From Cristatella mucedo (taxonomy: Eukaryota > Bryozoa > Phylactolaemata > Cristatellidae): a stretch of 62,000 nucleotides of DNA. Positions 1 through 12,504 of this stretch are shown here, piece by piece. The position numbers were made by a program, and so were the translations under genes. Location: contig WPIO01000151.1 of the NCBI GenBank assembly GCA_009760855.2, forward strand, positions 765,001 through 827,000. Direction: 5' to 3'. The notes under the pieces were generated by a model that saw only the letters and a program-made list of their open reading frames with translations, was not told where the DNA came from and did not search any database. Position 1 is the stretch's first letter. The number at the start of each line of letters is the position of its first letter.

Positions 1-1312
1 CTGATTCCTGAATACAACCTGTGGGAACAGGATACTTCATCTACCACTATAACATGTAGCTGCACCATGCACTCTCTTTACTGAAATCGAACATTCACAT
101 ACAAGAACTTTCCAAGACTATGAACTTAAAAGGAATGTTTTTAAAAGGATTGTTCAAAAGGCAGCCATGGCAGCACTCCAGCAGCTTCCGCTCTGAATTC
201 GCTGTTGCCTGAGGTGATGACTGGAACTTCCGGCACTTTCTCTTGGACTCACGGAGTTGGTGTATTGGAAAGCTGCTAGGGTACTGTGGCCGGCAGGAAG
301 TCGTGCTTTGCCAGTCTTTGGTAAACGATTGACCTGATATGAGCACAGCTGCTCGTGATTCTTCACAGGGGGGAGGAAGGGGGCCTTACCGTATGGGGCA
401 GGCTTCGCCAGCAACCGTCAGCAGACAGTCAGGCCTGCCTTCCAGAGCAAAAGTTGAAGTGGTCCTTGATTTCTCACTGATGCAAGCTGTTATGTATTAA
501 TCAGTCAGTTTTTTGGGCTTTGAATGAGACAGTTGCACTCTAGGATTAAAGCCAATGAGCTGTAACATGTTATATTATATAGTGATATGTTATATAGTGA
601 CATGTTATGTTAAGATATCGGTGCTCTGTATAGCTAGCATGACAAGTACAACTGGCATACCTACATGTATCGAGGCAGCACCAGTTACTCGCTGGCCGTG
701 CTTCGTGGGCCAGCTCACTTGTATTTCTCTCTCATCTGCAGACCTGCACTGCTACGAACACTTGAGTTCGTGGCCAAGGGATTTCAGTCCAGGAACTCAT
801 GCGGCACTTTTGTAACACTAGATAAATGCTGCATCATTGCTATGACGTGTAGGTATAGTACACAGCATAATACATAACGTACTTTCTCACACTTTAGGGC
901 AGACACTTATTGATAACCCCTGCCCATCTCAAAGTCCACCCTGACAAATGCCAAGCACGGCATTTCCCAAATGGATCACTTAAGGAAAAGTTATTTCTAT
1001 CCTCGAAATTCAGATTAATCTTAGCAAGACAGCTGTCTCGGGTGACCTCATTGACCTCGCCAGATAGGCTTGCTAGGCATAAAGCTGCCTACACCTCACC
1101 TACCACTCCTGTAACCTCAACTCCCCATCAGCTTCGGCCCAGTGCATGCACCTTGGCATAGTGGCCCCTCCTGTATTTATTTATTATAATAGCGATCTGA
1201 CAGCGACTCTCTGCATTAACGGTGCAATACGAAACGATAATTCCGTAACTGTCAATCCATATTTTTTCTACAAACAGCCGAAGGCTGTGGCACAACTAGC
1301 ACTCCATTTGAG
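1..1312. other. No gene recognised
   Basis: Open frames here are short, overlapping and without family motifs. There is an AT-rich imperfect repeat of GTGATATGTTATATA type at 565-610. Nothing else is supported. Confidence 0.5.
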
Positions 1313-1360
<48 letters not shown>

Positions 1361-1380
1361 CTCACACACTAGATGACCAT

Positions 1381-1435
<55 letters not shown>

Positions 1436-1460
1436 ACACACACACACACACACACACATG
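1313..1460. repeat. Compound microsatellite (TAG)n and (CA)n
   Basis: About 13 TAG units at 1314-1352, then an interrupted CA run at 1384-1459. Confidence 0.95.
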
Positions 1461-1990
1461 AACACACGTGTATGCACACACAAACAAGCATGTAGTATAA
1501 GTTCACAGGAACGTTGAATCTCAGCAGCTGATAACCTTGTCATGATCGCAAAGACAGCAAATGACATTCTAGGTCACAGCCTTGATGTAAAGGAACTCGC
1601 ACTTCACTTTGAGAGATCGTAGGCTCTAGTCTGCAGCAGCCAATTCTCTAGTGTCCACTGCAAGCTGGGTGAAAGCCGGCAAGGCTTTTCGGTGATGGGT
1701 GAGGCTCTGGAGCAGCTGTTGTTTGCTTTTTTACTTGACAGCTTTGCCAAGTTGTCGGCCACTTTTGGGTACCAAAGTGGTGAAGCCAAAAAGATTACAT
1801 GCGGCTAAATTTGGGAATATAAAAAGAGGGAATGCAGCCAGTATGTATGTGCAGCAATTTTCTGATGCATTAACTACATTAGAGAAGCTAACAAAAAGTG
1901 GTTCAGAATAATACATAGCTGGCACGTGAGCTCTGTGCAGTTGGCGACCGTTTTCAGGAGGGTCAGTCATCGGGCAATCTCAAGCCTCTA

Positions 1991-2405
1991 TGTGTACCTC
2001 TATCTCTGCAACTCCACAAAGCGGCAAAGACTGACCTGGGTGCAAACTACTCGTACATGCCTCATACATGCCTCATACAGTAGCTAACAGACTTCATCTC
2101 ACGCAAAAATGAGAAAGCGAAAAGCACCTACGTCAGAAGTGCAGTAGAAGTGAGTTGCATAGAAGCAGCAGCAAAGGACGGCCAGAGTCAGCAACAGGTG
2201 AGAATTGCGGAAGCACAGAAGCTGCAAGGACGCTACACTGAGCAAAAGCTTTTCTAGCCAGTCATTTCTCTACCTGCGCAAGGATGGAGCGGCCAATTTA
2301 TCTCGAGGGCAGTCTGACGGGCGAGTCTGATATGGGTGCGCAACGGTTCAGCTAGGCATAAAGGAACCAATCCGCAGCGGGCCACGGGTCACAGTAAGAA
2401 TTTCG
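1991..2405 (-). mobile_element. Family 1 LINE 3' fragment, old
   Basis: On the minus strand it starts in the C-terminal coding region (the reverse of AGCTAGGCATAAAGGAACCA matches other copies) and runs to a degraded end near CAACTCCACAAAGC. It lines up with the minus copy at 35319-35760 but carries many changes and indels. Confidence 0.6.
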
Positions 2406-3205
2406 CACTGAGCATGGCGATGCATTTGCATGTCAGCATACCCAAAGGCATACGCAGCCAGCGTGCGAGTGCACACGCATTCGCACTCATGTACGTGGTG
2501 GCTAAGCAGAATGGAAGTGCCGGAAACCAGTGGTCACCGGACTTGCAATGCCGACGAGTTTGCCTCAAAGTGAGGATTTTTATTTTTACCGCAATGCCCT
2601 CACGCCTCGGTTTAGCTTGGCGTTCGCTCACATGGCGGCGGCAAGCAAACATCCTTCCCAGACTGCACGTGCTCGAGGGCCGCCGTAGCAGCCCAGCGAT
2701 CGCATCCTCTAGCAGCTGCTGTCGACTGCTGCAACTTCCTGCGCGGACCTGCCGGACGTCGGCTGGTGTCTGGCTCAAGAAAGTGCCTCGCCGGCTGGCA
2801 GCACCAGCAGAACGGTCAGAAGAGAGTCGGACCGGCAAGGCCGGGCCGGGCCAAGCGATGGATGCTCTGAGGCTGATCGCTCTGATGCATACTTTGCCGA
2901 ATTCGGATTCACACGGGGGTCACACGCAGCTAGCGAGTTTGGTCACATACCTCGGCTTCCCAAGCGTGCCCTGCTTGTGCAAGCACGCAGCAGCAGCAGC
3001 CTGCATGCAAGCTTGGCCTCAGCCACAGCAGCAGCAGCCGCCTCCTCGGCATCGGCGGCCGGCCACCAGACGAGGACGAGTTCCTAGCGATGACGAGCTC
3101 TGCTCGGAGCCACCAGAAGCCGCCAGCCGCCTGCAGCTGCTGCTGCTGCTGCCCGACAGTTCACTCGGCCATTTCCCTTCCGAGAGCGGGTTTACAACTT
3201 TGGCT

Positions 3206-3335
<130 letters not shown>

Positions 3336-3339
3336 ATTC

Positions 3340-4714
3340 TCGGTGACCTGTGGCCAGAAGCCCCAAGGTGCAAACCATCGCCCCGGCCCGTGGCGATTAA
3401 CCTCATTATGCATGCTGTGTGCCTCCTCGGGCCTAGGAATTCCTTCTCTTTCCCTTTCAGTGTGCAGTTTCTACTGGACAGGCTGCTGGACTCATCGAGA
3501 AGCCGACCCTCGACAGCTCGCTCGATGCACTGTTGCTAAATGGAATGGCTGCAACCAAGGCTTTTGGCCCTCCAACGAGGACGTCACAACGTCGACTGGG
3601 AGGGATTGGTCTTCTCGATCAGCCTAGATGACAGACAGCCTGCCTCAACCCTGCTGAAAGCTAATTAGGGGGCTAATAATATCCTTTTCTGCAAATAATA
3701 AATTGGCCCAGATACCGACACCGGACCACGTGGCCAAATATCCATCCCTATTCCCACGCCCTTGGGGATATTTTTGGAGCTAGTCGTCGAAAAAAATCGG
3801 AAGGTGGCAACTGAAAAACCCTGCCCACCCAGACAGAGCTCGGAAGTCTCTTTCGTTCTGCCTGGTCTATCGTCTGTCAGGATCCCCAACCTCCCCCCCC
3901 TCATGCAGCCACCAATGTATTAGTGGGCTTCATCCCACCGGCTCAGTCCAGCCATCAGTTGGCCTCAGTCTAGCCCCCAGCCATCCAAGTTCATGGCCAA
4001 ACAGAGTTCTATGGAGATCACTAAAAGAAAAACTACGACCATTAAAAGAATAATAATTAAAAAACCCACAGTTTACTTGACGTATCTCTCAATCGGCTGG
4101 CAGAGACTGGACGAAGGCTCTTGATAAGCCGAACGTTGCGCACAGTTGCTCTTTGCAGAGCAAAGGGAATGAGCTATGAGGCAGCAGGCCTCGCCGACCA
4201 AGCGATTTCGAATCAAGGATTTCGTCGATAAAGCCTAAGCCTATCCAGACTTTACTTTAAATTGCAAGATCTCTGCCCTTCGACAATCGTGCATCGATAA
4301 AGTCTGAGGTTGGGTCATGAAAGCCTGCAGGATGAGTGCTCTGCTGACTCCGAAAGCAGCTGTTTTGCTGGCAGTCCCTGTCAACTGACAAACACTTGGT
4401 CGCGCCGGCTGGCACCAATCAGCTGAGAAGACGGCCAACTAGGCTCGTTATCGCTCGCGGCCCATCCAAAAGGCAATGTACCAGAGTTCCGGAGACAACG
4501 CACAGTCAATAAACGCCTCTCCTTGCTCGCGTGTTACTAGCGACCCGTATACGGGAGAATAAAAATAATGATGATGATAATGATGACAAGATTCGTACAG
4601 CACCCCAAGCAAACTAAATTTCTTTCGAGCCACTTGATATTTGCTACAAAGGAAGCACGTCAACGCGGTTAGTGATGGCATGCACAATAGCTGCACACAT
4701 TAGCACACAAAATG
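3340..4714. other. No gene recognised
   Basis: Moderately GC-rich unique sequence with C-runs, no domain-bearing frame and no recognised repeat except an AT-rich patch near 4040. Confidence 0.5.
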
Positions 4715-4828
4715 TGTCTGAGTCAGTAACTCTACAAAGCCACAGAGACTTCATGGGTGTTACACTGGAGAGTTTTCTAAAGCGCCCTCAAAGCCCAAGC
4801 GGCTTCCGGTATGCAAAAGACAACTCAC
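4715..4828 (-). mobile_element. Family 1 LINE 3' tail fragment
   Basis: The reverse complement of CTCTACAAAGCCACAGAGAC and GGTGTTACACTGGAGAGTTT matches the last about 110 bp of family 1. No coding remnant is left. Confidence 0.6.
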
Positions 4829-4956
4829 ATTAACCCAGCCATGCCGTGCAGACCAGGTGCATGTAGCTTTTTAATTGTTATCGAGTCAGGAGAGATGTCG
4901 AGACGTCAGTTGCAGGTGAGTTCCAGGCTTTGGGAGCATATTTAAAGTCCAAGTAA

Positions 4957-5090
4957 GGTGCTTGCACTTTAGGATCTAGGTCTCGTGTTCGAGTCGTGAA
5001 CCAGACAATGCTGTATTGCCTACTGCAAGCAGAGTGGCAGCTGCTACATTAAATGAGGTTGCTGAATCAGCTAATCTTTTAACTGTTTTG
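4957..5090 (+). mobile_element. SINE A inside family 2 LINE, old
   Basis: A diverged B box (GTGTTCGAGTCGTG) is followed by GTATTGCCTACTGCAAGCAG and ATGAGGTTGCTGAATCAGCT, the SINE A body order. Confidence 0.55.
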
Positions 5091-5326
5091 ACTTAACGAA
5101 CTAAAGGCATGGCCCCCAAAGGATTTAAAGGATTTGAGGTTGGTTAGAGGCACAATGCTAAAGGTACTAGGCTCAACGACTTGAGTCAGATGAGCGGGCG
5201 ATACATTGCCTGGCCTGATTGAGAATGAGGGCACCTAAAAAAAAGAGTGATCAAAACCTTGAAGTCGGCATGCTGCTTGATGGGGAGCTATGGTAAAATA
5301 TGGCGATTGCAAGGTTGTTGCCAGAC

Positions 5327-5420
5327 AATAGTAGTAATAATAATAATGCACTTGATAAAGCACCCTCACAGAACTCAGTCTTTTTCTAGGCGCTTTACAT
5401 TTGCTGCAAAGGAAGCCTAG
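5327..5420 (-). mobile_element. Family 2 LINE 3' tail insertion
   Basis: A reversed ATT repeat, CACTTGATAAAGCACCCTCA and the hairpin region to TTTGCTGCAAAGGAAGCC. LINE-like sequence of another family 2 copy continues on both sides, so this is a nested, strongly 5'-truncated insertion. Confidence 0.65.
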
Positions 5421-5880
5421 CAGCAGAGTTTTTCGCCAATTATGCGTGCTTTATTGCACAGGCCAGAAGGCCTTCGAAAAGTGAGTTGCACACGTCTACT
5501 CGGGATGTCACAGATTAACCGACCAACTTGGCTGCGGTATCCCTATCTAAGAAGGCCAGAATGTTCGCAAAGCTACACGATTGAAAGTAGACAGACTTGA
5601 CTGTGAGCTGATGTAGTCACATAGTGAAAGGTCACTGTGTAACTGGACACCGGTTGCTTGCAGGCACTACAGGGGATATTCTGGCCGAGCCCAATTTGAA
5701 GGTCGAAATTTATAAATTGCTACGTAAAACTAGGCTTGCTCATAGCTCGCAAGTTGGGCTTATCGTCGTCATTCAATTTGAAAACATGTGCTGCTATCCA
5801 AGCGCAAATGTCAGCAATACAGGTCAATGCGCTACAAGGCGGAGAGACAGATCAAAAAATAACTGTATAGTCCCAATTTA

Positions 5881-7689
5881 ACCTCGAGGAGCATGACTGT
5901 CTACTGCTCACGCATACCTGCAACTGGCGATGCCGCTGGGGTTCCAGCCCCGATGCAACCACTGTCGTATTAGCCAGGAAGACTCGGACGGAATTTCCTG
6001 GCGACGGTTTTTCCTGAATTTCCACCTCCCGACGTGGCGTGTCACTCAAATGTAATGGCTACAAATGTAACAGCACGATGTGAAATGAAGCATACTATGC
6101 AAACGACTACGTGTGCTAGCAACCACATGTCGCTTCGAGACATGCTCCAGGTCTAAATAATGGGCGATAGCCGTCAGATGAGTACAGCACCCACCAGGGC
6201 ACGGCGACCGATGTCAGAGCGGTCTTCACCTTCACCTTTCCTAGTGGTTAATAGACCGGCCCGGCAGGCAGGCAGATACGGTTGCAGAGTGTGGGCAAGG
6301 CTGCTCCACAACGAAGAGAAAGTGAAGAAGGAAGAGGAAAAGGAGGAGGGGGAGGAGGAGTGGCGCAAATGCCCTTCACCCAGCGAAGCTAGCCAGCTTG
6401 AGCTCGCGACCCCATCTGACCCTGCACCGCCCCCCCCCCCCCCCGGCGGCAGGGTCCTTCGAAAGCCAAGGCAAGCCTATCGAACCAGGCAGCAGCACGT
6501 CTGGCTAATGTAGGCAAATGTTGGGTCGAGGCCAGCTGCGCACCCCCTACCAGTCAGCTAAGCAGCTTGTGCACGTTCTGCTCGATCGCTCTGCTTGATC
6601 GTTTGGTGCGATCGTCGTCGGCAGGTTCTGATCGGCACGTTCACGCTTGATCGTTCGGTGTCCGGCAGATATAATCCTAGCACGGTCGCACCGGAGCTGA
6701 GCCACCCAGTTAGCTGACAGGGATGACTCAGAAGGGGCGTGTCGCATAGCTTTAGGGCTGGCTGGCCTGGCCTGGCCTGGCCTGGCCTGGCCTGGCCTGG
6801 CATGCTTCTGCAACCCTCCGAAGCAGCAATTACTGACCGAGCAGGGAGGGACGAGTAGAAAGACCAGAGAGCTCTTCTTCTTGGCTGAATCCTGGCTGAA
6901 AGCCCTGCCCTTCCAGTGCAACGATTCGCAGCTCACTGCTGGCATGAGACAACCGGGAAGCGAAAGATTGCACACGTGAGAGTACAGTATTCAGCTTGTA
7001 TTCGGCAATTCTCCTAAAACTTTTAATTCGGCCATTTCACGCTCTCTTTCAGAATGCATGCACACGAGGGCAGATCGATGAACCGGTCGGCAGTGCTGAA
7101 AATGTTCTCATTCGTGCCTGCGTAGGATGGCCTGCAGGCAAGTCGCCATTTTGGCATTTGCATCCATCCGTAGTTCCACGAGACCCTTACCCCGCCCCAT
7201 AAGTGCTGGAGCATAATAAGAGCTGTCACAGACTCTGGGGGCTCGGCAAAATGGAGTAAGAGTTGAGTTCGGTTGATTTAACAGCCCCGTTTGTATAGCG
7301 ACATACGAGTCATGACGGTATTATCCAGCTTTGGTGGCAGAGAAAGGATCGTCAGGCGCAAGACTCAAACCCCCAGCGTGTATGTCACACGGTGCATGCA
7401 TCTTACCCCAGGGCTACGACCCAAGGCTGCTCCATGAGGTGCGGATGCAAAACCTAATCTAATGTACAGTACAGTCGGCCTCCGACGGTTCAACTTGCGA
7501 AAACTCAGGAGATACGAGCTCTGCCTCGGTCACGCAAAACATAATCGAAAATCAAAATGTGTCCAAGAAAACTTTCAAAATCCAGGCGCTGTCAGTAGAT
7601 TTGACTACGTTGCGCTGCAAGCAGTAGGGAGAAGCTCTGTGTGGCTGTGGAAGCCTCGCTGCCTGTTTGTACCAGTAGTGAGCCACCTA
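5881..7689. other. No gene recognised
   Basis: Contains a purine-rich AGGAGG stretch (6318-6360), a C-run at 6430-6443 and the CCTGG repeat. Frames spanning these are low-complexity. Confidence 0.5.
6758..6801. repeat. (CCTGG)n pentanucleotide repeat
   Basis: About eight tandem GGCCT-type units between GGGCTGGCT and CATGCTTC. Confidence 0.9.
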
Positions 7690-8030
7690 ACGTAATGTAA
7701 TTTAGTGTATCTCCGCCTGCTACTCTACAACAAAGACTAAGCCGGTGTTACGCAAAGGAGTTTACCATAGCGCACTCGAAGCCCGAGCGGCTTTCACTAC
7801 ACACATGTGTGCCGACAGACTTCACATCTCACGCGACAAAGAGAAAGTGAGAGAAGCATAGCTGAGTCACGAGGGCAGTCGAGCAAGTGAATAGCACGGA
7901 AGTAGTAGCTCTAGACGGCTGGAAAGAATGTCCCACTGTCGCAGGCAGCAGGAGAGCAGATGCCGTTGAGTAAAGATTTTTAGGTTAGTTCCACAGTCTA
8001 GGACCGGCAGAGCAAAAGCTTGTGCGTGGG
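7690..8030 (-). mobile_element. Family 1 LINE 3' fragment
   Basis: Begins with the reversed tail (GTAATGTAATTTAGTGTATC), passes CGGTGTTACGCAAAGGAGTT and the LSSRD-type region, and ends near TTCCACAGTCTAGGACCGGC, the reverse of RLWN coding. It is 5'-truncated and decayed. Confidence 0.7.
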
Positions 8031-10404
8031 TACACTACGATCGCACCGTGGTGCCAAAAGGCCCAGAGGCAGCATATGAGGAGGGGTAAGGGGGAGGGGC
8101 AAGGGGTCAAGGGTGAGGAGAGGTAAGACGATGCCTTTCCAATCTTCCTCATTCTTTCTCGAGCACAGCGACCCAAAGCCGGGGGGGGGGACCGGACGTA
8201 GCAGCGGGACAGGGCATGCCACTGGCAGCCGGCAAAGAATGCAACTCCAGCCGGCTGTTCCTGCATAGTGCCTCTCTATTGAGCGTTCTGTCAGAGAGAG
8301 CAGGTTGAAGCACCAAGAGTACTCGGCAAATGCCTAGCAGCATTTGGGGCAAGAAAGTCTGGGTGTATGCACCAGAAAAGTGTGGCCACTCTCAGCAGAC
8401 ATTGAGTAGACAAAAGCATAGACAGACGTAGACATTCAGATCGACGGGCCACACTTGGGGCCATGGTCGCCTGAACTCCCTCTCCCCCTCTATGAATATC
8501 CTTTTGCTGGCTACTGGCCTGTGGTAAACAGCCAAGCCGTGCTCGGCAGCTACCCCTCCTCCCCTCCCCCTCCAGCACTGCACCAGAGGAGCTTTACTTT
8601 TTGTTCGGCCGAGTTTAATTAAGCCGTTAGCAAACTCTTTGATCTGGCCATAAACGAAGGGGCTCTTTTTGGTCTCCATCCCTCGGCAAGTTTCCGGTAG
8701 CTGGCTTCTCAGGTGAGCTGGCAGTGTGTGGCAAACAATGGAGGGCTACATTCAGCCGGAAGCTGGCCGCAGCCGATTCACGAAGAAGTCGATAACATTT
8801 TGTGTTGAGCGTTGTGGGGATCGCATTGCTGCGGCATCAGTGGTCAAAAGCACGAATGAAGGATAGATAGTGTTGCAGGCTGCCGCAGCCACAATCGTGT
8901 GTCTGATGTCGCCTGCGGCAGCAAGGACGGCGGCTGAGAATTTTGCTGCTGCTGCTGCCAGTCAGTCGGTTCAGGGAAAGCTACTGCATATTTTGCTGCC
9001 ACAAAGCAGGGATGCAGAAGGTGGCAGTGGAGGGGTGAGGCTAGTCCGTGGACCGCGATCGCCTCTCTGCGAAGCCTGGCAACACGAGATTTGGTGAGCA
9101 CACAGTTTTTGTTAGCAGAGACAGCCTCTGTGACCCCCCCCCCACTGAATGTATGCTGGTTCAGCACCGTACGAAACTTTTCGAACGAGGGTGTTGAATA
9201 TCCCATGGGCATGAAGCCATAAGGACAGCAGCCGAGCTTACAGGTACTTGCTAATGACTGAACCATTGAACAGGTACTTGCTAATGATTGAACCATTATT
9301 GGGCTGTGTGATGGCCGGCTGCACCCCACCACAACTTCCTCCCACCACAAGGGAGCTAACGTCGGCACAGTCTTATTATGCAGCAGATCGGAAAGCAGAT
9401 CCGGAAAGCAGATCCTTAAATCCGATCCGGAAAGCAGATCCGGTAAGCACTAATGCTCATGGATCTTAAAGCATGGACATACTTCAGTCAGCAAAACTGC
9501 TAATAGGTGATAATATAAGCCCATGTAGGGCATATACGCTGTAGGTACAGTACAGCGATGCACAGCAAATATGTATGTACGGTAAAGGTAATAAAAGAGG
9601 ATTCTAACTCAGTAACAACTCTCCTCAAAGAGATGGTAAAAAATGATTGAAATGGCTGCGAGTATTGCTGAGAAAAGCACAAAATCAACCCCTAATCGTT
9701 CTGAAATGATAATGTAAAATGGCACTGCTGAGTGACAGAGTATCTAGTATGTAGAGTACAACAAGGGGCTATGTTTGTGCTTCGAAGGAAAACGAAAACT
9801 TCGTGTTGGCCTTGAGAGTTTAACCTGCAATCTTCTACACCAGCGGCTGAAATCTCAGTCTCACCAAGCTACTTGTACACCTCGAGTGACCTGCAATGGA
9901 CAGCTGAGATCTAGGTTGTCGCAGCTTCGAGGAATTCAAATGAAGGCAGACTCGACACGAGTAAGTTAAATGTTTGTATAATGCCCTTCCCAAGCTTTAC
10001 CGATTTCCTCCAGGTCTCGTTGTACAGACGGAAGGTGCAAGACAGTGAGTCTGGGCATGCCGGGGCAGTCCTACCACAACGAAATCGCACATCTCACACG
10101 AGAGCCCGATTCTCGGCACACGGCCGCCAGCGAAGTGCGTACGAGATGCGCATGGCTCTTCACTGTCTAGTTCCTCACAGCCAACTCATAGAGCTCTCGG
10201 GCCGAAAGAACGAGCATCTTACCCCAAGCAGCCAGTAGCAGCCAGCCAGACCATGCTAATGCCCGTCGATCTGCCATCTACCATATCGTTGTAATGCGTG
10301 TGAATCCTCTTGCCATCATTTTGCACGACGATTCATTAAGCATCGTAAAGCATAAAGTGCAAAGAGAAATCCAATGCATTCTAGCCGTATATACTTCGGG
10401 CACT
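8031..10404. other. No gene recognised
   Basis: GC-rich to about 9370, with small tandem duplications, then AT-richer. No coding motif was found on either strand. Confidence 0.5.
9248..9445. repeat. Two short tandem duplications
   Basis: A unit of about 32 bp (CAGGTACTTGCTAATGAYTG) occurs twice at 9240-9300. A GGAAAGCAGATCC unit recurs three times at 9390-9442. Confidence 0.8.
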
Positions 10405-10497
10405 CTCTTTGCAGCAAATGTAAAGCTCCTAGAGAGAGAGATTGAGTTCTCTGAGGGCGCCTTATCAAGTGCATTATTATAATTATTATTATTCATA
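10405..10497 (+). mobile_element. Family 2 LINE 3' tail, solitary
   Basis: TTTGCAGCAAATGTAAAGCT, hairpin with a few changes, AAGTGCATTATTATAATTAT end. No coding remnant is left. Confidence 0.7.
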
Positions 10498-10904
10498 GCC
10501 GTATCGGGAAGCATACGGTCCCAACTAAAGGCGACCTCTGACCCGGAACACATTAAGGCGCAGCCGAAACCGCAAAGCAGCAGCCTGACCTACACAAACC
10601 CTACGTGGCGAAACATCTTGTAACACGTTATGCGGTGTACATCAATCGTGTCTCGAGAGGACGGCGACTAATTACAGCAGAAGCTCTTAAACTACCTGGC
10701 AGCATGCATGCAAAGATTGGCTGTAGCCAACTTTCTCAAATTAAACTATGACGATTAAACCAACTTACTAGTTATGGGAAAACCTAATTTTTTACTCGGA
10801 AATTGAAAACCCCCAAGCCTCAAAACTCCCTAGGCCAAAGCAAATCGAATGTAGCATCTCCACTCAGTCTGGGTAGCCTGTCCTTCCAAAGTGACCTTTC
10901 ACTA

Positions 10905-11835
10905 GATGACTAATAATAATAATAATAACACACTTGATAAAGCGCCCTCAGAGAACTTAATCTCTTTCTAGGCGCTTTACATTTGCTGCAAAGGGAAATG
11001 CAATTGAATGGTAAGTAAAATCATGCTTGAAAAACAAACACAATGAATAATATGGTTAGGGGTGACATGCACAGGGTCAGCATGCAAATGTGGTTAGTGG
11101 CAGCATGCACAGTGTCAGCACGCATAAGCACATCAAGGACGAATCACAGGGACCCACTATATGCTGTCCTAAATAGGTGTGTTTTTAAGTTCCCTTTAAA
11201 TGTGATCAGGTCAGGGGATGTTCTGACACAGGTCGGGAGGGAGTTCCAGGCTTTGGGAGCATACAAACTAAATGCACGGTCTCCAAAGGATTTAAGGTTT
11301 GTACGAGGTATTTGTAGACTGTTGGATTCCGAAAAGCGGGTGGTACGATGCTTGGCCTGATGGGGTAGTATATCTGAGAGATAGGTTGGAGCCATAGAAT
11401 GAAGGGACCTAAAAGTGAACGACCAAACCTTGAAGTCAATCCGTTGCTTGACTGGTAGCCAGTGCAGGTCGGCGAGAAGTGGAGTAATGTGGCAACACTA
11501 CATCAGCTCCACTGTCAAATCAGCCTATTTTCAACTATGTACCATTGCAAAAATTTGAAATGCTTAGATAAGGATACCACAGCCAAACTAGTCCATGAAT
11601 TTGTTCGCTGCAAGTCTTTCTGCTTGTGCAACATAAGGTGCTCGCTTTTCATGACCGAGGACGAGGGTTCGAATCCTGCAGTGGGAGATCTTGTATTGCC
11701 AACTGCAAGCAGTGGTGATAGCCGGCAAGTCCTTCGGTTGCTATACAAATGAGGCTTCATATCAGTGCTAATATTTAAAGCAGTGAGTCACACAAGTCTA
11801 GCCGGGCAGTCACAAATTCACGGACCAGCCTGGCT
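10905..11835 (-). mobile_element. Family 2 LINE 3' part with a SINE inside
   Basis: Starts with the reversed ATT tail and hairpin (10917-10990), followed by the 3' UTR and C-terminal coding, reading on the minus strand SFGDRAFSLYAPKAWNSLPT and NLKTHLFRTAYSGSL. A plus-strand SINE A interrupts it at about 11630-11785. LINE-like sequence resumes to about 11835 (AGTGAGTCACACAAGTCTAG). The 3' UTR is close to those at 30757 and 48425. Confidence 0.8.
11630..11785 (+). mobile_element. SINE A inserted in family 2 LINE
   Basis: B box GGTTCGAATCC at about 11668, then the body ACTGCAAGCAGTGGTGATAG, CGGTTGCTATACAAATGAGG and an AT-rich end. The LINE sequence on both sides is on the opposite strand. Confidence 0.75.
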
Positions 11836-11837
11836 GT

Positions 11838-12060
11838 GGAATGTGTCGTAAATGTCGCAACTGCCACATTACATCACTGTTCACCGACCTGCACTGGCTT
11901 CACATCAAGCAGTGTATCGACTTGGAGGTTCTGTCACTCGCTGTTAGGTTGCTTCATTCACTTCGCTCCGGCCTACCTATTGAAAGTACTTCCTCATCTG
12001 GCTTCGTATCCTACTATAGGCTCCTCTGACTCAATTCGTAGCAGAATTTTGGCTGCAAGA
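11838..12060 (+). mobile_element. Family 2 LINE coding relic
   Basis: The plus strand reads HITSLFTDLHWLHIKQCIDL and then RLLHSLRSGLPIES, the region before the C-terminus in family 2. Frameshifts follow and no 3' tail was found. It has inverted orientation relative to the piece immediately to its left. Confidence 0.6.
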
Positions 12061-12504
12061 ACGACTGACTGGTTTGGGCAGGGTCAAAGTTCAGTCCCCT
12101 TACAAGGTTCAACCTGCTTAATAAATTTCTGGCTAGGTCTATGCTGTAAGCGCTGCTTTTGCCTGCCTGCAATTGCAGCTGAAGTTGCAGTTACGAGAGC
12201 TGTCATGCCCTAAGAATCTTATTGTCACCTATCCAATCTCCAGTGCATCTCATCGCACTGGGTAAATGAAATTCGGGCTCACTAGGACTCAAGCAGTCAT
12301 TGTTGCAAAGGGGTACGAGAAGCCAGTCGGTGAGCATTCACTGTCATGTCCAACTGCCTACTACTGCCTCATGACCGGTGGCATGAGCACTTTCAAGTTC
12401 TAGGGTGCTAAAAACGAACGCTAGGTACACTTGGGTGGTCCAGTTGACAAGACACCAGGGCAGCTACTCAGAAGCTCAGAGGACCTCGATTGAAGTCTCA
12501 TCTT

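Larger units (their letters stand above)
4860..5880 (-). mobile_element. Family 2 LINE relic with two insertions
   Basis: The LINE is decayed and on the minus strand. AGTTCCAGGCTTTGGGAGCA at about 4920 and GGATTTGAGGTTGGTTAGAG at about 5133 match other family 2 C-termini. TGAAAGGTCACTGTGTAACT at about 5625 matches RT-region DNA of other copies. A plus SINE A sits at about 4957-5090. A separate family 2 3' tail sits at about 5327-5420, also minus. Confidence 0.6.

Noticed and set aside
1268-1567. Frame with Cys-Val and Tyr runs
   Set aside because: Translation of CA and TAG microsatellites.
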